64,000 nucleotides of DNA from a virus: positions 39,940 through 103,939 of the IMG/VR virus record IMGVR_UViG_3300003323_000724. One strand, given 5' to 3'. Both the position numbers and the translations under genes were made by a program. Shown here in pieces: positions 31,853 through 39,693 of this stretch. Under the pieces are notes generated by a model that was not told the DNA's origin, did not search any database, and saw only the letters and a list, made by a program, of their open reading frames with translations. Each line of letters opens with the position of its first letter. Position 1 is the first letter of the stretch.

Positions 31853-32203
31853 GTGAGCCAGATTTCTGTTCCGAGCGAATCTGTTCTGATGCTCGACTGG
31901 GACGCACCCAGTGATGATTTCAGCCGCCGTAAGATTCTCCGAATTGGCTACCATGACATCTTGGAAGGCATTCTGTTCAAAGGTCAACGACTTCCGGACT
32001 GCGTTCGGGTTGTTGACGGGCCGGGATTGCCGGACGATGTGCGAATACTTGCGGTTCATGAGGACCACGCTAGTCGATCGTTTGTGTTCGTTCTTTGTCA
32101 CCCGTCGTTCGATGTCGTTCCCGAAGGGATGCCAGCACCAAGCCTCAACGGTCCGTTCGGGTTGACGTGGAAGATGATCGAAACTAAAAGGAAAATCACA
32201 TGA
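31853..32203 (+). CDS. Hypothetical protein, 116 residues
   Basis: GTG start, beta-rich (RVVDGPGLPDDVRILAVHED, SFVFVLCHPSFDVVPEG). Overlaps the Tat-signal gene by 4 bases. No family recognised. Confidence 0.5.
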   Translation: MSQISVPSESVLMLDWDAPSDDFSRRKILRIGYHDILEGILFKGQRLPDCVRVVDGPGLPDDVRILAVHEDHASRSFVFVLCHPSFDVVPEGMPAPSLNGPFGLTWKMIETKRKIT

Positions 32204-32685
32204 ATCGTCGCCAATTCGGACTTTCTTCGCTGTTGTCTTTGTTCTGTTTAGATGCAGCGAAAGCCAGTCAACCGACGAAAATAAAAACTCCTGTGATCCT
32301 ATTGGACACATTCGATCGTGAAGAATGCCGACCGTTGATTCCTGCTGGGGCAATTGAAAAATTTATTCAATTGCCATTATCCGACTCAGTTCCCATTCGA
32401 TTAGGAGTGGAGTGCAAAGGACCAGACGCAGGGCGCGTACTTGGTTGGGAAGTTCAAGGAGGTTGGCTTTTAGCAGAAATTCAATCCAGTCCGGAAGTGG
32501 TTCAGTCTTTGAGTTCTGGAGGGATGTGCTTGCGTCCTTCCATTTTTGGATCTTACACGAGCAAGACATGGGGGCGATTTACGGAAATCACAGGATTTGA
32601 GTGTTTGTTTACGCATCCGCTTAAGAAATCGTGCTGGGCTGAACAGCAGATGGAGCAGTTTGGAACTAAAGGAGGAACAGTGTAG
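32200..32685 (+). CDS. Exported protein with Tat-like signal peptide
   Basis: 161 residues. N-terminus MNRRQFGLSSLLSLFCLDAA has a twin-arginine RRxFxL motif, a hydrophobic core and an AKA-S cleavage site. The mature part has 'GRVLGWEVQGGWLLAEIQSS' and 'GGMCLRPSIFGSY', faintly like the beta core of prohead proteases, which would normally not be exported. Export from the host cell suggests a moron acting at the envelope. Function unknown. Confidence 0.6.
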   Translation: MNRRQFGLSSLLSLFCLDAAKASQPTKIKTPVILLDTFDREECRPLIPAGAIEKFIQLPLSDSVPIRLGVECKGPDAGRVLGWEVQGGWLLAEIQSSPEVVQSLSSGGMCLRPSIFGSYTSKTWGRFTEITGFECLFTHPLKKSCWAEQQMEQFGTKGGTV

Positions 32686-32705
32686 CACTTAGGGTGCCAT
32701 TAGTG

Positions 32706-32755
32706 TACACTTCCCACAACGGGCGCTCGGCTGTCAGAAGCCCGGCGTCCTTTTT
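32706..32755 (+). promoter_or_regulatory. Candidate promoter followed by terminator-like hairpin
   Basis: TACACT (32706-32711) is followed by a hairpin 32721-32750 (11 pairs with one mismatch and two G-T pairs) and TTTTT (32751-32755). It can end the accessory operon, attenuate transcription into the portal, or both. The -35 is weak. Confidence 0.5.
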
Positions 32756-32772
32756 CATTTGGGCACATTACG

Positions 32773-35763
32773 ATGCCAGCGTTTGAAATTCCAAATACGT
32801 TCTCCGATTTCAAAATCGGTAACGCTCCCGCCGGATTCGACCCTTCCAAGTTCCGGCTCCCAACTGGCGAGCCGATGCTGAACGATGATTCGCTCATCAT
32901 CCCGGCTAGTCGCGGGTTCACTTCCGTTTGGAATCAGGGTCAGAAGGTATACACCTATCGCTTCGATGAAGCTATGAGGGATTCGTACATCAATGCTCGT
33001 GCAATGCGACGGGACGGGTTCTTACGTGGACTATTTGAAGAACGTATTCTTCCAACGATCAATAGAGAATGGGTAATCGAGATTGACGATGACCGCGACC
33101 CACAGCAGCGGACCGTTCGGGACGCCCTCAAGAAGATCGTTCGGGAAATTCCCCAATTCACCCTTCTGAAACGCGCCCTACTCGACGGGGTGTGGTTCGG
33201 TCGCGCCGGTGTCGCCGGGTTCTTCAACCGGAACCCGGACGTGGAAAACCTGTGGTGCTACAGCTACTCCCCGTCCTGCAAGGATCACAAGTGGGATTCG
33301 GTCCACGGGGACAGCATTCAGTACACGTTCGACGGCATTCCGGCGATCATGATGGATTCCATCACGGCCGGATGGTACGCGGCTAACGGAGCTGTCTGGC
33401 AGGGGGAATGGCAGTCCAAGTTTGGTAACAGCACGACCGGATTCGGTGAGTACGGAGTTACTTCCGGTGGTGGTGATTTGCGGTACACGGACCGGGGCGG
33501 CACGGCTCTGGTTCTCCATCGCAAATACTGGCGGGACCGGTACGCGATTCACCAGCACATGCGCGAGAAGGCGGATTACCTCGAAGGGGAACTAGCGGGT
33601 AGCGTCCAGGGCTTGGGGCTTCGCGGCCTCGTCTACTGGCTCTACGTGCTCCGCACACAAGCCCTTGCGTGGATGCTCGCTTACATGCAGTCCGTCGGCA
33701 TGATGGACATGGTGATTTTCTACTACCCGACGGGGGATCACGCGGCCCGTGTTCGTGCGGAACAGAACGCCAACCGGATGATTGGCAAAGCAGCTTTCGT
33801 TGTGCCCCGGCCGGTAAATTACAACGGGCCAATGGTCGAACAGCTCCAGATGAACAGTGCGGGCTTCAAAGCCATGCACGAGTTCCTGAGTGATTACTTC
33901 GACCGACACATTGAACGCCTCTTTGTGGGCCAGTCCATGAGTTCCGGTGCCGACCACGGCACCGGACTTGGCGGCACCGGGCGCGCTCTTTTTGCAAAGG
34001 CCACTAAAGACGAGATTATTCAGTACGATACAACAAACCTTGATGAGACTATAACCCGCGACATTCTTACTCCGTTGAAGCAGTACAACTTTGCGTGGGC
34101 CAACTTTCCGGTTCGGTTCAAATCGATGCTTCCTGATCCGGACGCGCAAGAGAAGGTACAGAGCGGCAAGGTTCTGGTTTCTCTGGGGATTCCCGTCAAG
34201 TCCGTGGAAATGCTCCAAGCGGCCAAGTTTACGACTCCGGAAGACGGAGATGAGGTCATCATTGCTGCCGGTCCGGGGGGTCCGCCAATCCTTACGACGA
34301 TGGGGCCAAACGGCCCGCTCCCGCCGCAGCAGTCGCCAATGATGGCCTCCATGATGCCCCCAATCGGTCCGGGCGGTGGTCCAATGCTGCCCCCGGGTCC
34401 GATGGGACCGCCCGGAATTCCCCCCGGTTCGGCACCTCCACGGCCGCTATTGACTCAGCCACCGATCCAGAACGGCCCCCAAATCGCACCAGTTCGTCCA
34501 TATGTGGTTCCGCAGCACCAGATGGTGACTTTGCCAGCCGGATCACATTCGGCGATTGTTCGCCATCCTGTGCGATTTGCGGAGGGGGCATCGGGGGCAC
34601 CGCCGTCCGCTGGCCCCGTGATGGGAAGTCCGGCGGGAAGCAACACGTACATTCCGAGTGCGGGGACCAAACCATCCTACGAACGGCGACACACCCCCAA
34701 GGGTGGCATCACGTACCGGGACAAGCCTTACCGTTCGGGTCAATTCATGCCCGGTACGGTAATGTTTCAGCACACCCCGCCGCGACCGAAAGTGACGGCC
34801 GACTTTGGTTCCCGGACGCCCCCGAAACCACCGGTGGAGTACACGGAAGATCAACCCCAAGAACAACTCCCGTGGACCGGGCACCCGGACGCCGAAGCGG
34901 TGATGAGTTCACTGCCGAAAGCGGCCCACGAGCGGCTCAAAACGCGGCTCCTGAAGTTCACTCCGGTTCCGGACGTGGAAACGTCAACCAAGATGTGGTA
35001 CGACGGTGACCCAAACGCACCGCATCCGAGCAAACGAACCCCCGCGATTGCGTTCTACGATCCGGCTAACGGGGAATTGGTTGCGGCTCCGGGCGGTCCA
35101 AACGTAGACGCAAGAGGGGCAATTGCCCACGAGATGTTCCACGCTCTCGATCAGGACGAGAACCGGCAGTATTTCGATCTGTCCGGTGATCCGGAGTGGT
35201 TGGATGCGTGGCAGAAGGAAATTGCGGGCGGGCAGCTATCTAAGTACGCCACAACCGATGAAATTGAGGCGTTTTCCGAGATGGGACGGGCGTTGCATGG
35301 GGGTCAGCACGACCGGGGGGATATCGAAAAGCGATTCCCCCAATCGGTGGCGTTCCTACGCAAGCACGGGTTGGTGGATGAACCGAAACAACCAACCCAA
35401 GCCTCTCGGTACGCCGAAGAATACGACACTTCACATTTGCTGTTACCTTCTGCTGGCGGTTGGGTGGGCAAGGAAAAGTCTCGTGATTTGGGGGACGGAA
35501 TTATTCATTTTGTTGATCCATTCGGCAGCCACCGTTTTGTAGCTCATTCCGAAGGAGTTCCCGTGTCGGCAATTCAAGTGATGGGTACGGGAAAATCGGG
35601 AAGGGTTGTGGGAGCCTATACCCATCCGCAATACAGGCGGATGGGCCACGCTTCTAATTTAATCCACACCGCTCGTGGAATTTTTCCAGACTTGAGCTTT
35701 GACGATGATAGGTCGAGCGCGGGGGATGGGTTGGTGCAATCTTTAACGAGACAACCGAATTAA
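32773..35763 (+). CDS. Portal protein fused to metallopeptidase and GNAT-like domain
   Basis: 996 residues. Residues ~40-490 are a Mu gp29-type (DUF935) portal: 'INREWVIEIDDDRDPQQR', 'MMDMVIFYYP', 'LFVGQSMSSGADHGTGLGG', 'LFAKATKDEIIQYD'. A Pro/Gly-rich linker (~495-700) follows. Then ~700-860 has AIAHEMFHALD, a zincin HExxH (His786, Glu787, His790) with a later acidic 'EIEAFSEMGRALHGG' that could give the third zinc ligand. Residues ~880-996 contain 'VVGAYTHPQYRRMGHASNLI', the acetyl-CoA loop of GNAT acetyltransferases, short for a complete domain. Ordinary portals are ~450-550 residues, so half the protein is additional. Confidence 0.85.
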   Translation: MPAFEIPNTFSDFKIGNAPAGFDPSKFRLPTGEPMLNDDSLIIPASRGFTSVWNQGQKVYTYRFDEAMRDSYINARAMRRDGFLRGLFEERILPTINREWVIEIDDDRDPQQRTVRDALKKIVREIPQFTLLKRALLDGVWFGRAGVAGFFNRNPDVENLWCYSYSPSCKDHKWDSVHGDSIQYTFDGIPAIMMDSITAGWYAANGAVWQGEWQSKFGNSTTGFGEYGVTSGGGDLRYTDRGGTALVLHRKYWRDRYAIHQHMREKADYLEGELAGSVQGLGLRGLVYWLYVLRTQALAWMLAYMQSVGMMDMVIFYYPTGDHAARVRAEQNANRMIGKAAFVVPRPVNYNGPMVEQLQMNSAGFKAMHEFLSDYFDRHIERLFVGQSMSSGADHGTGLGGTGRALFAKATKDEIIQYDTTNLDETITRDILTPLKQYNFAWANFPVRFKSMLPDPDAQEKVQSGKVLVSLGIPVKSVEMLQAAKFTTPEDGDEVIIAAGPGGPPILTTMGPNGPLPPQQSPMMASMMPPIGPGGGPMLPPGPMGPPGIPPGSAPPRPLLTQPPIQNGPQIAPVRPYVVPQHQMVTLPAGSHSAIVRHPVRFAEGASGAPPSAGPVMGSPAGSNTYIPSAGTKPSYERRHTPKGGITYRDKPYRSGQFMPGTVMFQHTPPRPKVTADFGSRTPPKPPVEYTEDQPQEQLPWTGHPDAEAVMSSLPKAAHERLKTRLLKFTPVPDVETSTKMWYDGDPNAPHPSKRTPAIAFYDPANGELVAAPGGPNVDARGAIAHEMFHALDQDENRQYFDLSGDPEWLDAWQKEIAGGQLSKYATTDEIEAFSEMGRALHGGQHDRGDIEKRFPQSVAFLRKHGLVDEPKQPTQASRYAEEYDTSHLLLPSAGGWVGKEKSRDLGDGIIHFVDPFGSHRFVAHSEGVPVSAIQVMGTGKSGRVVGAYTHPQYRRMGHASNLIHTARGIFPDLSFDDDRSSAGDGLVQSLTRQPN

Positions 35764-35942
35764 GAAAATAACCAGAGGACTCTCCCCATCAACGTCTCCC
35801 GCTTTTCAGCGGTAATCGACTCAGGAGAGATTCCTGCGGGTCTGGTACTCCGTCCCATCCGAGAAGGGATTTGGTGGCGGAAGCGACCCCGCACATCACC
35901 CGGTTTACTCCGGGATTGTAGGCACTAGCTAAGTGCCGTGGC
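35764..35942. other. 179-base gap with possible structured RNA
   Basis: No standard gene. It contains several stems: CCGC/GCGG, GCGGG/CCCGC enclosing GTCCC/GGGAT, CCCGG/CCGGG and GGCACT/AGTGCC. It is also open for ~50 codons in the portal's frame after the stop, ending near 35926, and reads plausibly (VIDSGEIPAGLVLRPIREG) but has no usual start codon. Could be an ncRNA, a bidirectional terminator or a read-through extension of the portal. Confidence 0.35.
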
Positions 35943-36242
35943 TCAACGATACTCAGATCCGAATGACATTTTCATCAGGTTGATATCGGCTTGGTTCAGT
36001 GCATCGCAGAATAAACCAAGCCCGGTTTTATCCAGATACTCCGTGATGGATGCACACAAGGAACGCAATCGTTCCCTATCATGGGGTTTGGATTTTAGAC
36101 ATTCGGTCCGTTTCAGAAAATTCATCTCATGTATTAATCTGCGAGCTTCCGATACTCTTTCTTTGGGCGTAGCTGCTGATCGCAAAGACGCGAACGTGTC
36201 GGACAGGGAGGAAATTAAATTTCGATAATCAGCAACTCGCAT
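35943..36242 (-). CDS. Hypothetical helical protein, 99 residues
   Basis: All-helical, basic protein (RNLISSLSDTFASLRSAA, KERVSEARRLIHEMN). ATG follows GGAGACTGAG and lies ~28 bases after the predicted start of a TTGACT/CATAGT promoter, so it has its own transcription unit. No family recognised. Confidence 0.6.
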   Translation of the reverse strand: MRVADYRNLISSLSDTFASLRSAATPKERVSEARRLIHEMNFLKRTECLKSKPHDRERLRSLCASITEYLDKTGLGLFCDALNQADINLMKMSFGSEYR

Positions 36243-36276
36243 CTCAGTCTCCGGTTCGTGTTGTTTGGGACACTCA

Positions 36277-36304
36277 ACTATGCAACACGAACCGGAAGAG
36301 TCAA
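36277..36304 (-). promoter_or_regulatory. Cargo-type promoter, reverse strand
   Basis: Minus strand TTGACT (36299-36304), 16-base spacer ending GTTG, CATAGT (36277-36282). Drives the 36242-35943 gene. Confidence 0.75.
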
Positions 36305-36322
36305 ATAAACCGTGGGATATAT

Positions 36323-36703
36323 TTAAATCTCTTCATTCTGTTGGGGAACCACCAAGAATCCACGCTGTTCTAGTTCCACAAGGGCATCGAGGTGCTTGCA
36401 TCGCCCCCCAGCCTCGTAGCCTTTACAACAGCACGCATGGTGCATGTCCGGATCGGTTACCAAGCACACATAGTGCTCCTCTCCGGTAGGTCGTTTTCGG
36501 AGCCGGAAGTGCCGCTCCGGCCCCTTGTGGTCGTACAGCTCCCGCACGTAATACTGAGACTTGTACTTCTGGCTAGTTTCCGTCCGCTGGCCGCAAATTT
36601 CCAGTGCCCCGCGAAGTCCGTCCGGCTGATCGATCTGGACCCAAGTGGCCGTGCGGATCGGATGCACACGGGTTGGGGAAAGAGGGACTGTGTTGAGCTT
36701 CAT
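36323..36703 (-). CDS. SWIM-type zinc finger protein
   Basis: 126 residues. HHACCCKGYEAGGRCKHLDA is a SWIM motif (CxC...CxH), a zinc finger used for DNA or protein binding. The N-terminal half is unrecognised. ATG 36703 follows GAGGAACAAGA and overlaps the upstream gene's stop; the longer reading lacks a site. Confidence 0.75.
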   Translation of the reverse strand: MKLNTVPLSPTRVHPIRTATWVQIDQPDGLRGALEICGQRTETSQKYKSQYYVRELYDHKGPERHFRLRKRPTGEEHYVCLVTDPDMHHACCCKGYEAGGRCKHLDALVELEQRGFLVVPQQNEEI

Positions 36704-36909
36704 TCTTGTTCCTCTCGTGGTGGCGGGGTGAAAGCGAAGTGGATTCCGTTGCACCCCAGAATCTCCACCAACTTCAGAGCCGAGTACGTTTCCAGCTTTC
36801 CCAAAATTGACTCGGACGATCCGCCTGCACGTTCAATTGCACCTGCAAGACTTGCAAGACATTTAGCAATTCGGGCCGCAATGTCTTCTTGGTTGTAGTT
36901 TTTGGTCAC
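36700..36909 (-). CDS. Hypothetical helical protein, 69 residues
   Basis: Ala/Glu/Leu-rich helix pair (IAARIAKCLASLAGAIERAG). GTG 36909 overlaps the upstream TGA and follows GGGAAGGGAAA. No family recognised. Confidence 0.55.
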   Translation of the reverse strand: MTKNYNQEDIAARIAKCLASLAGAIERAGGSSESILGKLETYSALKLVEILGCNGIHFAFTPPPREEQE

Positions 36910-37223
36910 TTTCCCTTCCCTCCCTTTTTGGCTGTCGGCGATTCCCATTCGTACTCGTAAGTTCCGTACTCTGCTGCGTAGATGCCCAGATCGGTCAGTT
37001 TGTAAACCGTTCGGTGTTCGACCGGCTGTGATCGTAGATCACCCTTGTCGACCGAAACCACTTCGATTAGCCCGTCTTGGACCAGTTTCGAGAACCACGT
37101 CCCGTCCTTGGTCTTTCTGCCCCAATACATTTGCCGCAACTCGGCACCAGTACATTCTTTGTCCCTGACGAGCATCCTTAGCACCCGCCACGTCGCACTG
37201 TCGAGATCCTTGATACGCTTCAC
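36906..37223 (-). CDS. Winged-helix DNA-binding protein
   Basis: 105 residues. 'DSATWRVLRMLVRDKECTGA', 'LRQMYWGRKTKDGTWFSKLV', 'QDGLIEVVSVD' and 'HRTVYKLTDLGIYAAE' give the helix-helix-helix-wing pattern of a winged HTH. Lys-rich end. Probably a transcription regulator of this small reverse operon or of the adjacent structural operon. Confidence 0.65.
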   Translation of the reverse strand: MKRIKDLDSATWRVLRMLVRDKECTGAELRQMYWGRKTKDGTWFSKLVQDGLIEVVSVDKGDLRSQPVEHRTVYKLTDLGIYAAEYGTYEYEWESPTAKKGGKGK

Positions 37224-37468
37224 TTCGATTCCTCTTCAGACTGGATGGAAAATGAGTAATTGGGAACACGTTCGCGAAGTAACTTCATGAATTCGTTTTT
37301 GGCCTTTTCGATGTCCCACTCCGAACCGCATGGGGCGCATTGGATGTCGAATTGAATCGTGCCTGATGCCCTTCCGTTTTCAACTTTGTCCACGATCAGA
37401 ACGGAACTGGTCACCTTGGCTAGTGGGATTCCAAAGGACCGATAGACCTGTCGTTTGAGCCAGTTCAT
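37220..37468 (-). CDS. Hypothetical protein with CAPC motif
   Basis: 82 residues starting MNWLKRQVYRSFGIP. 'FDIQCAPCGSEWDIE' has a CxxC. ATG 37468 follows GGAGGAGAAC and is ~20 bases after the predicted transcript start; it is the first gene of this operon. No family recognised. Confidence 0.55.
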   Translation of the reverse strand: MNWLKRQVYRSFGIPLAKVTSSVLIVDKVENGRASGTIQFDIQCAPCGSEWDIEKAKNEFMKLLRERVPNYSFSIQSEEESK

Positions 37469-37494
37469 GTTCTCCTCCAGTTCGGGAACACGCA

Positions 37495-37522
37495 ACTATG
37501 CACCACGTCGGACCGAATGCAA
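37495..37522 (-). promoter_or_regulatory. Cargo-type promoter, reverse strand
   Basis: Minus strand TTGCAT (37517-37522), 16-base spacer ending GGTG, CATAGT (37495-37500). Drives the 37468-36323 operon and lies back-to-back with the candidate promoter of the protease gene. Confidence 0.72.
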
Positions 37523-37623
37523 GGAAACCGATAGATTTTGTTCCGGATTGGCTGTTTTCGGAGTCCTTTGCCCACGAATTGGAGAAAGTCAAAAAATTTT
37601 GTCGGATTTGCCCTAAATTTGTG

Positions 37624-37651
37624 TTTACTTGTTGCCACGGCATCCTATACG
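37624..37651 (+). promoter_or_regulatory. Candidate promoter for the protease/head operon
   Basis: TTTACT (37624-37629), 16-base spacer, TATACG (37646-37651). Different from the cargo-type promoters. It would start transcription near 37658, just ahead of the structured leader. Confidence 0.45.
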
Positions 37652-37696
37652 CTAATTCAAACGGGCAGCGATCGACTAGCTATCTTTCGCCACAAA

Positions 37697-37794
37697 CCAA
37701 TGCCACTGAGAGAGACGGGAGCGAATCCCGATCCGGTGTGGTTGGTTTCACACTTCTCCTTCAGTGGCATTGGCTCCCACCTCAAGGCCACTGA
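37697..37794 (+). ncRNA. Structured leader with alternative pairing (cis-regulatory)
   Basis: CCAATGCCACTGA (37697-37709) pairs perfectly with TCAGTGGCATTGG (37761-37773), enclosing two hairpins, CGGGA/TCCCG (37716-37730) and GTGTG/CACAC (37736-37753): a three-way junction. The 3' arm can instead pair with GCCACTGA (37787-37794), next to the TTG start at 37796 and touching its AAGG. The two folds exclude each other, which is how a translational switch works. Confidence 0.5.
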
Positions 37795-37795
37795 G

Positions 37796-39613
37796 TTGTC
37801 TACCCACTACTTAGCACCCACTCCCGAAACACCTCCCGCCGCTATTACGCCGGATCAGGTGCCCACGGGTGTCGATGCCACGGCGTCATTCGGGCAAAAG
37901 ATAAACGATTCGAGCAAATGGAAAGTAGTTAGTGGGGTTCCTGTATTCAAGGCGCACCAGCGAACTGACCCCAACACACAAAAGCTGATTTCGGTTGACC
38001 TTCCCAAGCTCTATCGAATTGCCGAGAACATGCAGCGGATGGAGCGACAGGGCGGCGTGCCGATTCGGATGACTTTAGGACACACCGAGCCGGGGAAGCC
38101 CGAGACACAGCAGCCCCCGATTGCTGGGTACTACCGAAACGCACGGGTGCAGAAGTTCGGACCCGGCGGCGAACCGGCAATCGTTGTAGATGAGTTTCTC
38201 GACCCCCAGTTCTCGAACGTGCGGAAGAACTACCCGTACCGCAGTTCGGAATACTACGACGACACGGAACAGATTACCGGTGTCGCACTCCTAACCCGCG
38301 ACCCGTTCCTCGATCTTGGCGTAGTCGCCTATCAGAAGGGCGACCAAAGCAACCTGACTTACGAGAACCGGCAGACCACTTCCTTTGTGGCCCACGCGAC
38401 GGAAATCCCCGGTTCCGGCCAAACGAATCCTTCTACCGGGCGCACCCCGGTAATGTACCGCCTCAACCTCGGAGAAGTTCCTATGTACCCGCAGGGTGCG
38501 CCCCAGCCGAACCAATTCGTTCCGCCCCCGCAACAGGTTCCGGTTGCCCCGCAACCGACTCCTTACGCTGCTCCCGTTCAACAGTCCGACCCGCAGCCTG
38601 TGTGGGGCCAAACCGTTCCCGCTCCGACGCCCTACGCTTACCCGCGTCCGGTTTCGTACTGGGACGGCACCCAAGCCTCTGGTGGCAACCCGCCCCGGCC
38701 GGTTCCGCACCAACACCAGAACACGGGTGCGATCTACAGCCAGAACGGTCGCGGTGGGATCGGCCGCTACGCGGACGAACCGCCGATGGGTGGCCCTCCG
38801 AACGCTGGTCCTCCTGGAAGCGAACCGGGGAACAGTGGCCCGACCGCTTCACCGCTGGATCAAGTACGGGAACTGCTGATGCAAGCCGCTCAAGTCCTTG
38901 CGGACTGTGAAGGTGGCGGCATGGGTGGCCCCGGCGGTCCTCCGATGATGGCTTCTCGTACCGGCGGCAATGCTCGCTACGGCCGTACTCCGAGCCGCCC
39001 GCGTCTCTCCCCGGGAGCACGGTACGAAACTCCCCGGACCCCGACGCAGTACACCGGTGCGACAACCATTTCTGGGATGCCCGTGGGTGTCCAGATGGAA
39101 ATGGACAAGCTGAAGCTCGAAAACACCCAGCTCAAGCAGGGGATGAACGTCCTGTTCTACGAACGGGACCAAGCGGACACCCACGCTTGCATCGAGACCG
39201 TTCGCAGCCTTCAGTACCAAGGCTTCCAGGTCGGCGAGTACGAGGTTTCGGAACTCAAGAAGAAGACCCCGGAAGAACGGGCCGCTTACGTTCAGCACAT
39301 CGCGACCCACTACCAACAGATCGGCACCACGCCGCTTCCGCAGCAGTTGGGTGATCCGACCCCGGCTGGGGCGGAACCGGTTCCACCGATGACCAAGGAA
39401 CACATGCAAGCGGCCCTGCGTGCGACTCAGGGAAACAACGACTCGAACGCATTTATTGCGGCCATGACGCACTATCAGCGGAACGGTGTCCCGGCCGGTA
39501 GCCGATTTACCCCTCCGACGGTGCAACCGAGCTATGCGTTCGACCAGAACCCGTTCGAGGGGCAAGCGGTTCCCAACGCCGCTCCCGGGACGAACCCGTA
39601 CTCGATGGATTGA
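37796..39613 (+). CDS. Mu gpI-like prohead protease/scaffold
   Basis: 605 residues from TTG 37796 (AAGG 8 bases upstream; the longer frame runs through the leader structure). The N-terminal ~220 residues match phage I-type proteases: 'GVPVFKAHQ', 'IRMTLGHTEP', 'PIAGYYRNARV', 'DEFLDPQFSN' and 'ITGVALLTRDPFLDLG'. The centre is a long Pro/Gln/Gly-rich linker, and the C-terminus has a coiled coil (MDKLKLENTQLKQGMNVLFY) plus a short tail, as in protease-scaffold fusions. Position between portal and capsid agrees. Confidence 0.78.
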   Translation: MSTHYLAPTPETPPAAITPDQVPTGVDATASFGQKINDSSKWKVVSGVPVFKAHQRTDPNTQKLISVDLPKLYRIAENMQRMERQGGVPIRMTLGHTEPGKPETQQPPIAGYYRNARVQKFGPGGEPAIVVDEFLDPQFSNVRKNYPYRSSEYYDDTEQITGVALLTRDPFLDLGVVAYQKGDQSNLTYENRQTTSFVAHATEIPGSGQTNPSTGRTPVMYRLNLGEVPMYPQGAPQPNQFVPPPQQVPVAPQPTPYAAPVQQSDPQPVWGQTVPAPTPYAYPRPVSYWDGTQASGGNPPRPVPHQHQNTGAIYSQNGRGGIGRYADEPPMGGPPNAGPPGSEPGNSGPTASPLDQVRELLMQAAQVLADCEGGGMGGPGGPPMMASRTGGNARYGRTPSRPRLSPGARYETPRTPTQYTGATTISGMPVGVQMEMDKLKLENTQLKQGMNVLFYERDQADTHACIETVRSLQYQGFQVGEYEVSELKKKTPEERAAYVQHIATHYQQIGTTPLPQQLGDPTPAGAEPVPPMTKEHMQAALRATQGNNDSNAFIAAMTHYQRNGVPAGSRFTPPTVQPSYAFDQNPFEGQAVPNAAPGTNPYSMD

Positions 39614-39664
39614 TCGCTGAACAATACAGCGATGGACCCCAAGCGTAAGTCCATCATCACGCTT
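39613..39664 (+). promoter_or_regulatory. Intergenic RNA element, hairpin overlapping a pseudoknot
   Basis: ATCGCTG/CAGCGAT (39613-39633) is a 7-base-pair hairpin. GATGGAC (39631-39637) pairs with GTCCATC (39649-39655), and AAGCGT (39641-39646) with ACGCTT (39659-39664); the arms are interleaved, the order of an H-type pseudoknot. It lies 30 bases before the decoration-like gene and may tune its expression relative to the protease. Confidence 0.4.
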
Positions 39665-39693
39665 ACTGAAATCTCTAACGGAGAAACCATCGT

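Noticed and set aside
35800-35935. tRNA or group I intron in the gap after the portal
   Set aside because: Stem-loops do not make a cloverleaf and I see no intron core elements; the flanking genes are complete.
37697-37773. tRNA-like fold in the leader
   Set aside because: The outer stem has 13 base pairs, no T-loop or anticodon consensus and no CCA; it fits a leader switch better.
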